Both the position numbers and the translations under genes were made by a program. From the NCBI GenBank assembly GCA_003209475.1, contig QCQY01000008.1:1-59322 (forward strand): a stretch of 59,322 bases of DNA, in the 5' to 3' direction. Positions 29,383 to 39,900 of the stretch are shown here, in pieces. The first letter of the stretch is position 1. Each line of letters opens with the position of its first letter. The DNA comes from Prochlorococcus sp. AG-459-B06 (lineage in GTDB: Bacteria; Cyanobacteriota; Cyanobacteriia; PCC-6307; Cyanobiaceae). The notes under the pieces were generated by a model. That model did no database searches and was not told the DNA's origin. It saw only the letters and a list, made by a program, of their open reading frames with translations.

Positions 29383-30075
29383 ATGCAAGAAAACCCTTCA
29401 TCTTCCGAGAAAATATTTAACCTCGATAATCAAGCAAGTAAACTTGGAATGGGAGGAAAATTATCTCCAGATAGTGATGAGAGCTTATATAAAAAAAGAA
29501 TGCAGCAAAGAAAAGATATTCAGGCTGAAAGACTACAAATTAGAAAAACAAAAAAAGGCTTATTGATTGTTTTTACAGGGAATGGTAAGGGCAAGACCAC
29601 TGCATCTTTAGGAATGGCTTTAAGAACGATAGGACATGGTTATAAAGTGGCGATAATTCAATTTATCAAAGGAGGCTGGACCACTGGAGAAGAAAAAGCA
29701 CTTCAAAATTTGTCTTCAAACATATCTTGGCATTCATTAGGAGAAGGATTTACTTGGGAGACACAAGACAGAATAAGAGATGAAAAATTAGTTCAAGAAG
29801 CATGGCAATTAGCCAAAAAATACATAAAGAACGAATCTTATAAACTTATCATTCTTGATGAAATTAATATTGCTACAAAACTTGGCTATCTTGATTCAGA
29901 AGAAATAATCACTTTTTTAAAAAGCTTAAATAATAGAAAAAATCATATTGTTTTAACAGGAAGAGGAGCATCTGATTCAATCATCAATTACGCTGACCTA
30001 GTCACAGAAATGAAACTAATAAGACATCCTTTTAAAGAGCAAGGAATAAAAGCACAAAAGTGCGTTGAGTACTAA
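29383..30075 (+). CDS. cobO: Cob(I)yrinic acid a,c-diamide adenosyltransferase
   Basis: Adenosylates the corrin intermediate in cobalamin synthesis (CobO/BtuR family), 230 residues. The modified P-loop FTGNGKGKTTASLGMALRT (about 65-83) is diagnostic, followed by AIIQFIKGGW, LILDEINIA and LTGRGA. The first 60 residues are charged and Arg/Lys-rich, slightly longer than in E. coli BtuR. ATG start MQENPSSSEKIF. The second cobalamin gene in the window is cobK at 46323. Confidence 0.93.
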   Translation: MQENPSSSEKIFNLDNQASKLGMGGKLSPDSDESLYKKRMQQRKDIQAERLQIRKTKKGLLIVFTGNGKGKTTASLGMALRTIGHGYKVAIIQFIKGGWTTGEEKALQNLSSNISWHSLGEGFTWETQDRIRDEKLVQEAWQLAKKYIKNESYKLIILDEINIATKLGYLDSEEIITFLKSLNNRKNHIVLTGRGASDSIINYADLVTEMKLIRHPFKEQGIKAQKCVEY

Positions 30076-30199
30076 GTAAACAAATGTTTATTTGATTTCT
30101 TCAGGTAGGTTTAGAAATGTTTAAAGACGCAAGCAATATCTGAACAAAAAATAAATTTGGTACGTTTACTTGCTAAGGTCTTAAAAGTATTATTATTGA

Positions 30200-30904
30200 A
30201 TGACTTACAAAAGAGTTCTCTTAAAACTTAGTGGTGAAGCACTTATGGGTGATAAACCTTATGGAATTGATCCTGCCATAGTTCAGTCAATTGCAGAAGA
30301 TGTTTCAAAAGTAGTTGAAAATAATGTGCAACTTGCAATAGTTGTTGGTGGTGGAAACATTTTTAGGGGGCTTAAGGGGTCTGCAGACGGGATGGATCGC
30401 GCGACTGCTGATTATGTAGGGATGCTAGCAACAGTAATGAATGCGATTTCACTTCAAGATGGCCTCGAGAGAGTAGGAGTTGCAACCAGAGTACAAACAG
30501 CAATAGAAATGCAGGAAATCGCAGAACCCTATATTAGAAGAAGAGCTATGAGACACCTAGAGAAAGGTAGAGTTGTTGTTTTTGGAGGAGGATGCGGAAA
30601 TCCATTTTTTACAACTGATACTACGGCAGCTTTGAGGGCAGCAGAGATAAACGCTGAAGTAGTCATGAAGGCAACTAAAGTTGACGGAGTATACGATCGT
30701 GATCCTAATCAATTTAAAGATGCCAAAAAATATCCCTCTCTCACTTATCAACAAGTTCTTAGTGATGAAATTGCAGTAATGGACAGTACTGCAATTGCAC
30801 TTTGCAAAGATAATAATATCCCAATTATGGTTTTTGATATATTCAAAAAAGAAAACATTTCTAAAGCTGTTGCTGGTGAGCAAATAGGCTCTTTAATTAG
30901 TTAA
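30200..30904 (+). CDS. pyrH: UMP kinase
   Basis: Phosphorylates UMP to UDP in pyrimidine nucleotide synthesis. 234 residues of the amino-acid kinase fold: [55 protein letters not shown] and a C-terminal IGSLIS end. frr follows after 23 bases, the usual bacterial order. The 124-base upstream spacer contains only a weak AT-rich CAAAT/ATTTG hairpin. Confidence 0.97.
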   Translation: MTYKRVLLKLSGEALMGDKPYGIDPAIVQSIAEDVSKVVENNVQLAIVVGGGNIFRGLKGSADGMDRATADYVGMLATVMNAISLQDGLERVGVATRVQTAIEMQEIAEPYIRRRAMRHLEKGRVVVFGGGCGNPFFTTDTTAALRAAEINAEVVMKATKVDGVYDRDPNQFKDAKKYPSLTYQQVLSDEIAVMDSTAIALCKDNNIPIMVFDIFKKENISKAVAGEQIGSLIS

Positions 30905-30927
30905 AGATCATTTAATTCATTTTAATT

Positions 30928-31476
30928 ATGAAAGAAAAAGAAATTCAAGAAAATATGAATAAAAGTATTGAAGCCACTCAAAGAAACTTTAATACAATTA
31001 GAACAGGCAGAGCTAATGCTTCATTGTTAGACAGAGTGAGTGTTGAGTACTACGGAGCAGAAACACCAATCAAATCACTTGCCACAATAAGCACTGTTGA
31101 TTCACAAACAATTTCAATACAACCTTTTGATATTTCATGTTTACCGGCGATAGAGAAATCTATTTCTATGAGTGATTTAGGTATTACTCCAAATAATGAT
31201 GGGAAAGTAATAAGAATAAATGTACCTCCTTTAACAGAAGAGAGAAGAAAAGAATTTTGTAAATTAGCCTCTAAATATGCAGAGGAAGGAAAAGTAGCTT
31301 TGAGAAATATCAGAAGAGATGCTGTTGATAAAGAAAAAAAAGACGAAAAAGATGGTCTTATTTCTATTGACAAATCGCGAGATAATCAATCTGAAATTCA
31401 GAAAATTACTGATAAATATATTGCTTTAATAGAAACTAAATTGTTAGAAAAAGAGAAGGAAATTCTAAAAGTTTGA
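30928..31476 (+). CDS. frr: Ribosome recycling factor
   Basis: With EF-G it splits post-termination ribosomes. 182 residues, normal length: [53 protein letters not shown] and the long coiled-coil helices ([21 protein letters not shown]). Its TGA overlaps the TTG start of the next gene in a TTGA, so translation is probably coupled. Confidence 0.97.
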   Translation: MKEKEIQENMNKSIEATQRNFNTIRTGRANASLLDRVSVEYYGAETPIKSLATISTVDSQTISIQPFDISCLPAIEKSISMSDLGITPNNDGKVIRINVPPLTEERRKEFCKLASKYAEEGKVALRNIRRDAVDKEKKDEKDGLISIDKSRDNQSEIQKITDKYIALIETKLLEKEKEILKV

Positions 31477-32606
31477 CCGGATTTGACGTTGTAATAATTG
31501 GTGGAGGTCTATCAGGATCTTCCACCGCTCTTAACCTATCAAAAAAAGGATATTCGGTTTTAATTATTGATAAAGAAAAATTCCAAACTTACAAACCATG
31601 TGCAGGTGGAATGGCATCCTCAATGCAAAGATTTATTCCTTTAAATATAGAAGAGTCCATAGAATCAAAGATTAAGAATGTTGAATTCAGATGGAAGGCT
31701 GCGGATAAAGTGACTGCTGATCTGACTGGTGAATCCCCATTTTGGATAATTAAAAGAGAGAAACTTGATCAATTATTACTAGATGAGTCCTTGGGTAATG
31801 GAGTTCAGATAATGAGACCATTATTGATAGAAGAAATCACAAAAAAAAATGATAAATGGGAAATTACATGTAATAACAAAATAAAATATTCATCAGAATT
31901 TCTTGTTATTGCAGATGGTTCCCAATCAAAATGGGCAGGATATTTTGATTTAGGGCCAAGAAAACCGAAATTTGCGAACACAATATCATTAAGATTGGAA
32001 GGGTTAGGTGAAATACCTAGAGATGCAGTTAGATTTGAGTTTGGATTTATAAAATATGGTTTTGCATGGGCATTCCCACTTAGAGAAAGCTTAAATATTG
32101 GTTTAGGTACCTTTATAAATAATGGTCTCTTAGAAAATCAGGCTATAAATGAACAAGTGATCAGAAGCTTCGGTTTTGATGATTTTCCTAATAAAACGAT
32201 CAGCAAGAAACTGAGAATATGGAATGGCTTCCACTCAATTAATGGTGACAAAGTTTTAGCGGTTGGAGATGCAGCATCTCTATGTGATCCATTTTTAGCT
32301 GAAGGAATTAGACCATCTTTAATTAGCAGTTTTTATGCTGCAGAATACATAGATCAGTTTCTTTCAGGGAAAATAGATAATTTAAATCTTTATACGAAAA
32401 AAATTAACAACATTTGGGGGAAATCAATGGCTTGGGGGAGGAGAATAGCCCAGGTATTTTATAGATTTCCCAGAACTGGATACCAATTAGGTGTCAAAAG
32501 AAAAACGGCACCCAAACGTATTGCTCAAATATTATCAGGAGAGATGAGTTATGAAGATATTGCAAAAAGAGTTATCAGAAGACTTTTAACAAAAAGTGGA
32601 ACTTAA
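31473..32606 (+). CDS. Geranylgeranyl-reductase-family FAD flavoprotein
   Basis: 377-residue FAD-dependent oxidoreductase. [13 protein letters not shown] near the N-terminus is the Rossmann FAD motif, [10 protein letters not shown] is the GGR-family Cys motif, and [19 protein letters not shown] is the second FAD motif. The family reduces isoprenoid double bonds. It does not look like canonical ChlP (geranylgeranyl diphosphate/chlorophyll a reductase), so the substrate is open. TTG start, overlapping the frr stop by 4 bases. Confidence 0.85.
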   Translation: MTGFDVVIIGGGLSGSSTALNLSKKGYSVLIIDKEKFQTYKPCAGGMASSMQRFIPLNIEESIESKIKNVEFRWKAADKVTADLTGESPFWIIKREKLDQLLLDESLGNGVQIMRPLLIEEITKKNDKWEITCNNKIKYSSEFLVIADGSQSKWAGYFDLGPRKPKFANTISLRLEGLGEIPRDAVRFEFGFIKYGFAWAFPLRESLNIGLGTFINNGLLENQAINEQVIRSFGFDDFPNKTISKKLRIWNGFHSINGDKVLAVGDAASLCDPFLAEGIRPSLISSFYAAEYIDQFLSGKIDNLNLYTKKINNIWGKSMAWGRRIAQVFYRFPRTGYQLGVKRKTAPKRIAQILSGEMSYEDIAKRVIRRLLTKSGT

Positions 32607-32630
32607 TTCTTTCTCTATTCAAACTTAAAT

Positions 32631-33632
32631 TTAATTAGCAGAAATTAATTTATGATTTTTAATTTCTGAATATCTCTTAAGTAGTAGTTCTTCCAATTCT
32701 TCTATGGCTTTACTGAATCCAGTTATACCCTCACTAAGCTTCTCACTCGCCATCTGATCTTCTAACATACTTAATCTGAAATCTTTTTCTTCAAATTCGT
32801 AGTCATTAGAATTATTTCTTTGGGTACTTACATCTAATTTTCTAATTAACTCTCCTTTTTCTTTTTTCAGTTCCTCAAGAAATTTTGGTGCAATTGTTAA
32901 AAGATCGCAACCTGCTAATTCTTTTATTTCATCAAGATTTCTAAAACTCGCTCCCATTACTTCTGTCTTGAATCCCTTTTCTTTAAAGTACTTGTAAATT
33001 TGTGTAACCGAAATAACACCAGGGTCTTCAGCACCAACAAAACTAGTTTTACCAGTTTTTGCTTTATGCCAATCTAATATACGGCCAACGAACGGGGAAA
33101 TTAGAGTTATCTTTGCATTGGCACAAGTTACAGCTTGGCAGAAGTTAAAAAGTAAAGTCAAGTTGCACTTAATACCCTCTTTTTCTAAAATTTCAGCTGC
33201 CTTAATTCCCTCCCAAGTTGCGGCAATCTTAATCAAAATTCTTTCCTTTTCAATTCCAAAGTTTTTGTAAAGATTGATCAATTTTCTCGCCTTTTCAACT
33301 GTAGCTTCAGTGTCAAAGCTCAGTCTTGCATCAACTTCTGTAGATACGCGCCCTGAAATAATTTTCAATATCTCTTTTCCAAAAAATACTGAAACTTGGT
33401 CAACAGTTTCTTTAATTAATTCAATTTCAGAGAATCCTTGGGGCAATACATTTTCTGAACTTTCTAAAGCTTTATCAATTAATTTCACATAATCAGGGTT
33501 CTTAGCAGCAGCAAGTATTAGCGATGGATTGGTGGTAGCATCCCTTGGTTGAAATTTTTTTATCGAATCTAAATCTCCAGTATCAGCAACAACTATGGTC
33601 ATTGAGGACAATTGTTCTAAAATTGATTTCAT
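32631..33632 (-). CDS. tal: Transaldolase
   Basis: Pentose phosphate pathway enzyme transferring a dihydroxyacetone unit. 333 residues from the ATG at 33632 ([20 protein letters not shown]). [14 protein letters not shown] and the Schiff-base Lys in [15 protein letters not shown] are diagnostic, followed by [13 protein letters not shown] and [11 protein letters not shown]. The frame is open for 37 more codons upstream, but those encode a Tyr/Ile-rich, unrelated peptide, so the longer start is unlikely. A short AT-dinucleotide run lies about 15-30 bases upstream. Confidence 0.96.
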   Translation of the reverse strand: MKSILEQLSSMTIVVADTGDLDSIKKFQPRDATTNPSLILAAAKNPDYVKLIDKALESSENVLPQGFSEIELIKETVDQVSVFFGKEILKIISGRVSTEVDARLSFDTEATVEKARKLINLYKNFGIEKERILIKIAATWEGIKAAEILEKEGIKCNLTLLFNFCQAVTCANAKITLISPFVGRILDWHKAKTGKTSFVGAEDPGVISVTQIYKYFKEKGFKTEVMGASFRNLDEIKELAGCDLLTIAPKFLEELKKEKGELIRKLDVSTQRNNSNDYEFEEKDFRLSMLEDQMASEKLSEGITGFSKAIEELEELLLKRYSEIKNHKLISAN

Positions 33633-33726
33633 ATCTATGTAATCATATATATATATACATAAACTAGCTTTTATTCCTAATGAAATCATCAGATAATGAA
33701 CTAAATATTTATATAATTGAAAAATT

Positions 33727-35481
33727 TTAGGGTTTTTTAACAATCATTCCATCATTTTTAATCTTAGGAGGTATTTTTTCAATTACTATCAAACTCTCGA
33801 TAATTTCTTTTGCAACTGGTACCGCAACAGTTGAACCATATGCATATGATTTAGATGGCTCATCAACGACCACTAGGACAGCATATTTCGGATCATTAAC
33901 TGGTAAGGTCGCCACAAAACTGCAAACTTTTTTAGTTGAATACAAACCATTTAAGGCTTTTTGAGAAGTGCCCGTTTTCCCAGCTATCCTATAACCCTCG
34001 ATTTTTACTCCAGATCCACTACCTTTATCAACTACGCTCTCCATCCATTCAAGAACAGTTTTAGAGACCTCGTGAGAAAAAAATTGTTTTTTTGGATTTT
34101 TATTAACTCTTTCTTTGAAAGTTGAGGTTACATGAGGAGTCACTTCAAAACCACCATTTGCTAGAGCCGCATGAAGTTGAACCAATTTAAGTGGCGAGAT
34201 TGAGAACCCTTTACCAAAAGAAGTTACGGCAGGCTCAATTGATTGATTTACAAATAAATCTTTTGTCTTTAGTTGGCCAGCAGTTGATTCAAACAAGTCA
34301 GTTTCTAAATTTTTATTTATACCTAAATTTTCTAGCCAATCCCAATAAATTGTGGGGTCTAAATTTTGCATTATTTTTACCATCCCAACATTACTTGAAA
34401 CCTGCAATACTTTTGGATAGTCAATGTATCCGTTACCTTTTTTATCCCAATTAGAAAGTGTCCATCCTCCAACATTAATCTTTCCAATATCTTCAACTAA
34501 TCCATCTTTCTGGATTACTTTTTCTTCTAAAGCTAAGGCAAGATTAATAGGTTTAAAAGTTGAACCAGGCTCAAATAAATCTTGAGAATACCAACCTCTA
34601 AAGAGTTCAGAATCATACTGCCAAAATTTATTTGGGTCATATGACGGGAATGTAACCAAGGAAAGAATCCGACCATTATTAACATCCATAACTATCGCAA
34701 ATCCCTTCTTTGCTTTCCATTTACTTACTTGCTTTGATAGTGCATTGAATGACGCTTTTTGCAATTTTGAATCTATAGTAAGGCCTAAACTTTTGTAATC
34801 AGAAATAAAATCACCTGGGGCTGAGTTATCCGGTAGAGGAGTTCCATCTCCTCCTCTTTTTATTAAATTACTTTTATCAAAAACTTTAATTTGATTATCT
34901 AAATGAAGCTCTAAACCTGCTGAAGCTTTATTCTCATCGTTAACAAAACCTACAAGATTAGAGTAAAGCTCCCCTTGTGGATAATATCTCTGCGAATATT
35001 TAAACAAATCAAGTCCGCTTACTTGAAGGTTCTTAATCTTTTCTGCCTTTTCTTCAGAAATTCTATCCAAAAGCTTAATGCCACTCATTTTTTTATTAAA
35101 TTTCCCCAAGAGTATTTCATCATTAATATTCAAGATTGGTGATAATTTTTTTATAACTTCTTCAATACTGCGAACTCTATTTATTGAATCACCAGGAAAA
35201 TTAAAATATTTTGGATGGGCCCATAATTTATAGAGCGGTTTATCGTAAGCAATTAGTCTATTATTTCTATCAACAATTGATCTCCTTTTTTTTAAGGAGT
35301 TAGTTTTAGAAGACTGTATTAATCTAGCTTTCCTTTGCAAATCAGAGGCGTTAAATACTTGCAATTTAACTAACCTGCCAAATAAACATAATATTAATAA
35401 CAAACTAAAAATATAGAGAAATTTTAATCTTTTTTGATCAAGGGGTATAAGACGAACAATTTTTTTATATTTTTTCATCAA
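33727..35481 (-). CDS. ftsI: Septal peptidoglycan transpeptidase FtsI (PBP3-like)
   Basis: Class B penicillin-binding protein cross-linking septal peptidoglycan. 584 residues: an N-terminal membrane anchor (about 20-38), a dimerisation domain (45-220), then the transpeptidase with Ser307-x-x-Lys310 (EPGSTFKP), Ser362-x-Asn364 (VSSNVG) and Lys502-Thr-Gly (AGKTGTS). No PASTA domains. It starts 4 bases inside the end of the FtsL-like gene. The layout recalls ftsL-ftsI of other bacteria, without the rest of the dcw cluster. Confidence 0.95.
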   Translation of the reverse strand: MMKKYKKIVRLIPLDQKRLKFLYIFSLLLILCLFGRLVKLQVFNASDLQRKARLIQSSKTNSLKKRRSIVDRNNRLIAYDKPLYKLWAHPKYFNFPGDSINRVRSIEEVIKKLSPILNINDEILLGKFNKKMSGIKLLDRISEEKAEKIKNLQVSGLDLFKYSQRYYPQGELYSNLVGFVNDENKASAGLELHLDNQIKVFDKSNLIKRGGDGTPLPDNSAPGDFISDYKSLGLTIDSKLQKASFNALSKQVSKWKAKKGFAIVMDVNNGRILSLVTFPSYDPNKFWQYDSELFRGWYSQDLFEPGSTFKPINLALALEEKVIQKDGLVEDIGKINVGGWTLSNWDKKGNGYIDYPKVLQVSSNVGMVKIMQNLDPTIYWDWLENLGINKNLETDLFESTAGQLKTKDLFVNQSIEPAVTSFGKGFSISPLKLVQLHAALANGGFEVTPHVTSTFKERVNKNPKKQFFSHEVSKTVLEWMESVVDKGSGSGVKIEGYRIAGKTGTSQKALNGLYSTKKVCSFVATLPVNDPKYAVLVVVDEPSKSYAYGSTVAVPVAKEIIESLIVIEKIPPKIKNDGMIVKKP

Positions 35482-35906
35482 TATCCCCTTTGATATTTGC
35501 TATCACTAATACCTTCAATGAAACTACTTAAATCTTTCCTAAAAAAACTTTCTTTTTTTTCTGTAAGTTTTTCTAGATAGATTAAATCTTCAGGTTTAGT
35601 TTTTCTATAAATATTGATAGACTCAAGTTCACTAATATAAAACTCCTCAATTTTAGAAATATAATCTATAAGATTATTATTAATAGCTCTTGTTTTAGAT
35701 AAGGTTTTATATGTATTTGACCATTTCCTTTGATTATCAAAAGATAAGAATAATAAGGTAAATATTAATACCAATAGAGAAATATTAATGCTGTCAAAAA
35801 TTTGATGTATTAATTTTAAATTAATTATGGATATTTTTTCGGAATTTTTTTTACTTTCATTTGAAACTTTTTTTTTTAAATTAAGTTGATTCCCATAAGG
35901 TTTCAT
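35478..35906 (-). CDS. FtsL-like small membrane protein upstream of ftsI
   Basis: 142 residues, no recognised family by sequence. It has a polar N-terminal cytoplasmic part (1-40), one membrane segment (ISLLVLIFTLLFLSF, about 40-55) and a charged, helical, probably coiled-coil periplasmic part. This topology, the size and the 4-base overlap with ftsI are those of FtsL, the divisome partner of FtsI, which is poorly conserved in sequence. The assignment is by synteny and architecture only. ATG start MKPYGNQLNL. Confidence 0.65.
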   Translation of the reverse strand: MKPYGNQLNLKKKVSNESKKNSEKISIINLKLIHQIFDSINISLLVLIFTLLFLSFDNQRKWSNTYKTLSKTRAINNNLIDYISKIEEFYISELESINIYRKTKPEDLIYLEKLTEKKESFFRKDLSSFIEGISDSKYQRGY

Positions 35907-35991
35907 CTATGAATTATTTTTTAAATAAAAGAGGTGTTATTAATTAAATAAACATCTTTTTGTTTGATTCGCAAGTGAAAATTTTAATTCT

Positions 35992-37353
35992 TTATGTCCT
36001 CAATAAGAACAAATTTAAGAAAGTTAATCCATTCCATAAAGAATGCATAATCACTGAAGAAAACAAACTCCCTGAAGCAACTCTTGTAATTCCTAATCCA
36101 ACCCCTAGAACAAATAATGGCGCCATTTCTCCCAAACTTAGATGGGCTAATGCAAAGATAAAAGCTGAAACTATTATGCCCTGAATTACTCCAAAATCTC
36201 TTGAAAGAGTTGGTAATAAAATACCGCGAAATATAATCTCCTCAAATAAAGGAGCTAGTAGAGTTGTTGTTACAAATAATAGAAAAAATGATAAGTAATT
36301 ATTATTATTAAGAACAATTTCCAGCAAAGGGTTACTACCATTCTGATTATCGATCAGAATATTCATAATTAGAGAAATCAATAAAACAAAAGGAACAATT
36401 GTTAACCAACCTTTAATTCCCTGAATAATTGCATATTTTATTGGCAAGAAATTGAACTGTAAATAATCCTTTTTAAAAGTAAATTCACCATTCAAAGATT
36501 TAATTTGATAATAAACTATCCCTAATGGCGGAAGAGCCATAAAAAGATATCCAAAGAATATTTTTAAAGATTGAGACAATTCATTAGAGATATTTTTAGA
36601 AAAAAATTCAACCAAACTGACAGAGAACAAAGGTGATACCACTTCTCCTAAAACAACAAATCCCCCTGCAATTAATAAAACCATATCTATTAATTCTAAA
36701 TCTAAGGATTTAATTTCTTGCCAGCCAAACTTTTTCAAAGATATGGTGCTCCATAATACTTTTAAAGACAGAATAAAGCCAATAATTATTGTTAAAAGTG
36801 GTATTAGTCTGATGGCTAATATTTTTAAAAACATTTTGCTTGAAAATGATTTTGTTATTAATGAACTATCGTCAAAATCAAATTTCCTGCTTAAAAGGTG
36901 ATATAAAAATCTATCACCTTTAAATAAATCAAATTTATCAGAATTTGGTTTATATGAATTATTATTGGATTTTTTTTCTATCTCATCAATCAGAAATTTA
37001 AAGTTTTTATTTTCAAAATCTTTGGATATATCTTTATAAAATATAGGATCATTTGATTCTGAAGAGATTATTCGAATTAATTTATTTCTTTCTGTTAGTT
37101 CTTCAAATGAGACCTCAGAGAGTGATTTATTTATTTGATCAACCGGATCATTTATGATAAAAAATTTTTTAAGATTTGCAGGTATTGATTGGACCGATAA
37201 TTCAGCAATTTCTTGCTCTTTTTGACTAATATCAAATGAAACAGATGGTCTATTTAAACTATCTCTTAAGCCTTGCTTCCATACAAAAAAAGTTATGACT
37301 ATAGAAATAAAAGCTAAAGTGAGTTTTGATTTAGAAATATTTTTAAAGATCAT
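35992..37353 (-). CDS. CPBP-family intramembrane metalloprotease
   Basis: 453-residue multi-pass membrane protein. An N-terminal TM (about 11-25) is followed by a soluble, charged region (30-170) and about seven TM segments (175-450). The CPBP (CAAX/bacteriocin-processing) motifs are Glu371-Glu372-x-x-x-Arg376 (EEIIFRG), His404 in FALAHLS and His437 in MHSLWNG. The long N-terminal soluble part is unusual for the family but seen in cyanobacteria. ATG start MIFKNISKSK. Substrate unknown. Confidence 0.88.
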   Translation of the reverse strand: MIFKNISKSKLTLAFISIVITFFVWKQGLRDSLNRPSVSFDISQKEQEIAELSVQSIPANLKKFFIINDPVDQINKSLSEVSFEELTERNKLIRIISSESNDPIFYKDISKDFENKNFKFLIDEIEKKSNNNSYKPNSDKFDLFKGDRFLYHLLSRKFDFDDSSLITKSFSSKMFLKILAIRLIPLLTIIIGFILSLKVLWSTISLKKFGWQEIKSLDLELIDMVLLIAGGFVVLGEVVSPLFSVSLVEFFSKNISNELSQSLKIFFGYLFMALPPLGIVYYQIKSLNGEFTFKKDYLQFNFLPIKYAIIQGIKGWLTIVPFVLLISLIMNILIDNQNGSNPLLEIVLNNNNYLSFFLLFVTTTLLAPLFEEIIFRGILLPTLSRDFGVIQGIIVSAFIFALAHLSLGEMAPLFVLGVGLGITRVASGSLFSSVIMHSLWNGLTFLNLFLLRT

Positions 37354-37469
37354 AACTTATTATATTGTTGAAAACTATACTTAGTTATCATTGAATTTCC
37401 TTATATTGATGTATCTATTTTAATCACGCCATGAGATGATTAAATTATCTTAATTTTCAAATTTATATA

Positions 37470-38798
37470 ATGGCTATAAGATTAGTTTTAATTAGGCATG
37501 GACTAAGCAGTTTCAATTCAAAAGGATTAATTCAAGGAAGGACAGATGCTTCATTATTAACTGATGAAGGATATGAACAAGCCCGAAAAGCAGGAAAAGC
37601 ATTATCAAAAATAAGCTTCGATAAAATTTATTCCTCCCCACTTGTGAGAGCGGCAGAAACTGCAAAAACAATTAAAAAAACCTTCAATGAAGAACACAAT
37701 ATTATATTCGATAATAATTTGCTAGAAGTAGATCTTAGTGAATGGTCTGGTCTAAAAATTAATGAAATAAAAAAGAAATTTCCAGAAATTTACCCTATAT
37801 GGAAAAATAATCCAGAAAATCTAATCTTAAAAAGAAATGACAATAAAACTTATAAACCAATTCAAGAGTTATTTGTTCAAGCAAGAAATTTTATGGAGGA
37901 TATTTTAAAAATTTATCTAAACAAAGATGATGTAAATATTTTAGTTGTAGGACATAATGCGATTCTCAGATGTTTAATCCTTTTGTTATTAGGAAAGCCG
38001 GTGCAAGGTTTTAGGAAAATAAGATTAGAAAATGCTTCTTTCTCGATACTAAATATTTCAAGAAAAGATAACTCTTTTAAGACCCAAATTGAATGCTTAA
38101 ATCAAACTTCCCATCTGAATAAAAATATTCCAAATCAAATTGGAGATTCCAGAATATTTCTAATCAGGCATGGTGAAACTAACTGGAACAAAGAAGGTAG
38201 ATTTCAAGGTCAAATTGATATCCCTTTAAATGAAAACGGAAAAGATCAAGCTATAAAGACTTTTGAATATTTGAGAAATATTTCTTTTAATAAGGCATTT
38301 TCAAGTTCAATGCATAGGCCTTATGAAACTGCACAAATAATCCTTCAAAATATCAAAGATTTAAAAATAGAAAGAATAGATTCACTTATAGAGATTAGTC
38401 ATGGATTATGGGAGGGTAAACTGGAAGCAGAAATCAGAGAAGAGTGGCCTGTTTTACTAAAAAATTGGCATGATAAACCTGAAGAAGTAATAATGCCCGA
38501 AGGTGAATCTATAAAAGATGTATCAGAAAGAGCTGTAGAAGCTTTTGACAAAATTTGTCTATCTCAAAAGGTTAATGATCAAACCCTTCTGGTCGCTCAT
38601 GATGCAGTCAACAAAACTGTAATTTGCAACTTACTTGGGATTAATTATTCAAATATTTGGATGATAAAACAAGGTAATGGCGGCATAACTATAATAGATC
38701 TTTTTAATGATCCCCAAAAGCCCCCTGTGATTAGCGCTCTAAACATTACAACACATCTAGGAGGAATAATTGATTCAACTGCTTCCGGAGCTCTTTAA
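37470..38798 (+). CDS. Tandem histidine phosphatase (phosphoglycerate-mutase-like, two domains)
   Basis: 442 residues containing two complete phosphoglycerate-mutase-like domains. Each has the phosphohistidine motif: LIRHGLSSFN (His10) and LIRHGETNWN (His234), with the second catalytic His in VVGHNAIL and VAHDAVN. Both copies look catalytically intact. Cyanobacterial proteins of this type are annotated as GpmB or as metal-independent phosphoserine phosphatase. The exact substrate cannot be settled from the sequence. ATG start MAIRLVLIRHG. Confidence 0.9.
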   Translation: MAIRLVLIRHGLSSFNSKGLIQGRTDASLLTDEGYEQARKAGKALSKISFDKIYSSPLVRAAETAKTIKKTFNEEHNIIFDNNLLEVDLSEWSGLKINEIKKKFPEIYPIWKNNPENLILKRNDNKTYKPIQELFVQARNFMEDILKIYLNKDDVNILVVGHNAILRCLILLLLGKPVQGFRKIRLENASFSILNISRKDNSFKTQIECLNQTSHLNKNIPNQIGDSRIFLIRHGETNWNKEGRFQGQIDIPLNENGKDQAIKTFEYLRNISFNKAFSSSMHRPYETAQIILQNIKDLKIERIDSLIEISHGLWEGKLEAEIREEWPVLLKNWHDKPEEVIMPEGESIKDVSERAVEAFDKICLSQKVNDQTLLVAHDAVNKTVICNLLGINYSNIWMIKQGNGGITIIDLFNDPQKPPVISALNITTHLGGIIDSTASGAL

Positions 38799-38854
38799 AT
38801 TAAAACCCTTTTTTTCAATTTTATTTTAATGAAGTCAGCGTCCTAAAAAAAAAT

Positions 38855-39514
38855 TTATTTATTGAAAAAGCCAACTTGACTAAGAGGCCAAAACCTGAAA
38901 TATGCTTTACCAATAATCTCACTTTTATGAAGAAATTTACTTCCAGGCCAATATCTTCCATCCCAGCTGTTTGACCTATTATCGCCTAAAACTAAAAAAT
39001 GATCTTCTGGGACTACTACGTTATCAAATTTACCACATTGATTAAACAGGGATAATGAGCACTTATAAGAGACATAAGGTTCAGGAATTAATTTATTATT
39101 TATTATTAATTCACCCCTAGTGTTTACACTTACAATTTCTCCTGGTAGAGCCACCACTCTTTTAATATAAGCGTCGCAAGCTTGATCCCTCAAACCAGGA
39201 ATAAACGACATTGGAGGAAAACTCATAAAAAAACAATATCTTTTTTTTGGTAAAGGCTTAGATCTTGAAGAAATTAATTTTTTGTCAAAGGAGTAAGGTG
39301 AGTTAAAAACAACAATATCTCCTCTTTTTGGTAGAGAGTTTTTTAGCGAAAATTTTTCAATAATTAACCTATCGTTTATTTGTAATTCTGGGAGCATTGA
39401 ACCAGAAGGTATATAACGCGGTTCTGCGAAAAATGATCTACATGAAGAAACAAAAAAAGTTAATAGAATCAGTAGACCCCATTCTTTTAAAAAACTTTTA
39501 ATAGAAACAGGCAT
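38855..39514 (-). CDS. lepB: Signal peptidase I
   Basis: Removes signal peptides from exported proteins. 219 residues with one N-terminal membrane anchor (12-28), catalytic Ser39 in PSGSM and catalytic Lys118 in YIKRVVALPGE, then VLGDNRSNSWDGRYW (box E). ATG start MPVSIKSFLKEWG. The short N-terminus with a single TM is normal for cyanobacteria. Several secreted or periplasmic proteins in this window could be its substrates. Confidence 0.95.
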   Translation of the reverse strand: MPVSIKSFLKEWGLLILLTFFVSSCRSFFAEPRYIPSGSMLPELQINDRLIIEKFSLKNSLPKRGDIVVFNSPYSFDKKLISSRSKPLPKKRYCFFMSFPPMSFIPGLRDQACDAYIKRVVALPGEIVSVNTRGELIINNKLIPEPYVSYKCSLSLFNQCGKFDNVVVPEDHFLVLGDNRSNSWDGRYWPGSKFLHKSEIIGKAYFRFWPLSQVGFFNK

Positions 39515-39543
39515 AAACTTAATAAAGTCTTGATTTTTTAAAC

Positions 39544-39900
39544 TTATATAAATTGTTTGGCATATTGAATTTCGTTAAAACCTAATATTACTTTTTTCCC
39601 TTCGTAAATCAAAAATGGTCTTTTTATTAATTTGCCATCACTTAAAAGAAGTTGAATAATTTCTGACCTTGATAAACCATTAATATCAAGATTGAGAGTT
39701 TTAAAAGCTTTACCCCTTGTATTAAAAATCCTTTTCTTATCATCAGAGTATTGTTCTAAAGCTAGATTTAAATAATTAACAATTGGTGGTTCTTTTACGA
39801 TATCAATTAATTGGAATTCGAAATCTTTGCTTTTAAGCCACTTTGCAGCTTTTCTACAAGTAGAGCATTTTAAATAACTATAAAAAATTATTTTTTTCAA
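39544..39900 (-). CDS. ArsC/Spx-family thioredoxin-fold protein
   Basis: 118 residues with Cys12-x-x-Cys15 (KCSTCRKAAKWL) at the start of a thioredoxin-like fold, then PPIV, the Arg-rich LIKRPFL (cis-Pro region) and GFNEIQYA at the C-terminus. The family includes arsenate reductase (glutaredoxin type) and Spx regulators. The CxxC is Spx/MgsR-like, whereas ArsC usually has one Cys at this position. No arsenic genes are adjacent. It starts 4 bases before the ppa stop, so translation is coupled. Confidence 0.85.
   Translation of the reverse strand: MKKIIFYSYLKCSTCRKAAKWLKSKDFEFQLIDIVKEPPIVNYLNLALEQYSDDKKRIFNTRGKAFKTLNLDINGLSRSEIIQLLLSDGKLIKRPFLIYEGKKVILGFNEIQYAKQFI

Noticed and set aside
33633-33743. 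Longer N-terminus of transaldolase starting at 33743
   Set aside because: The extra 37 residues are Tyr/Ile-rich and unlike any transaldolase. The ATG at 33632 gives the family start and normal length.
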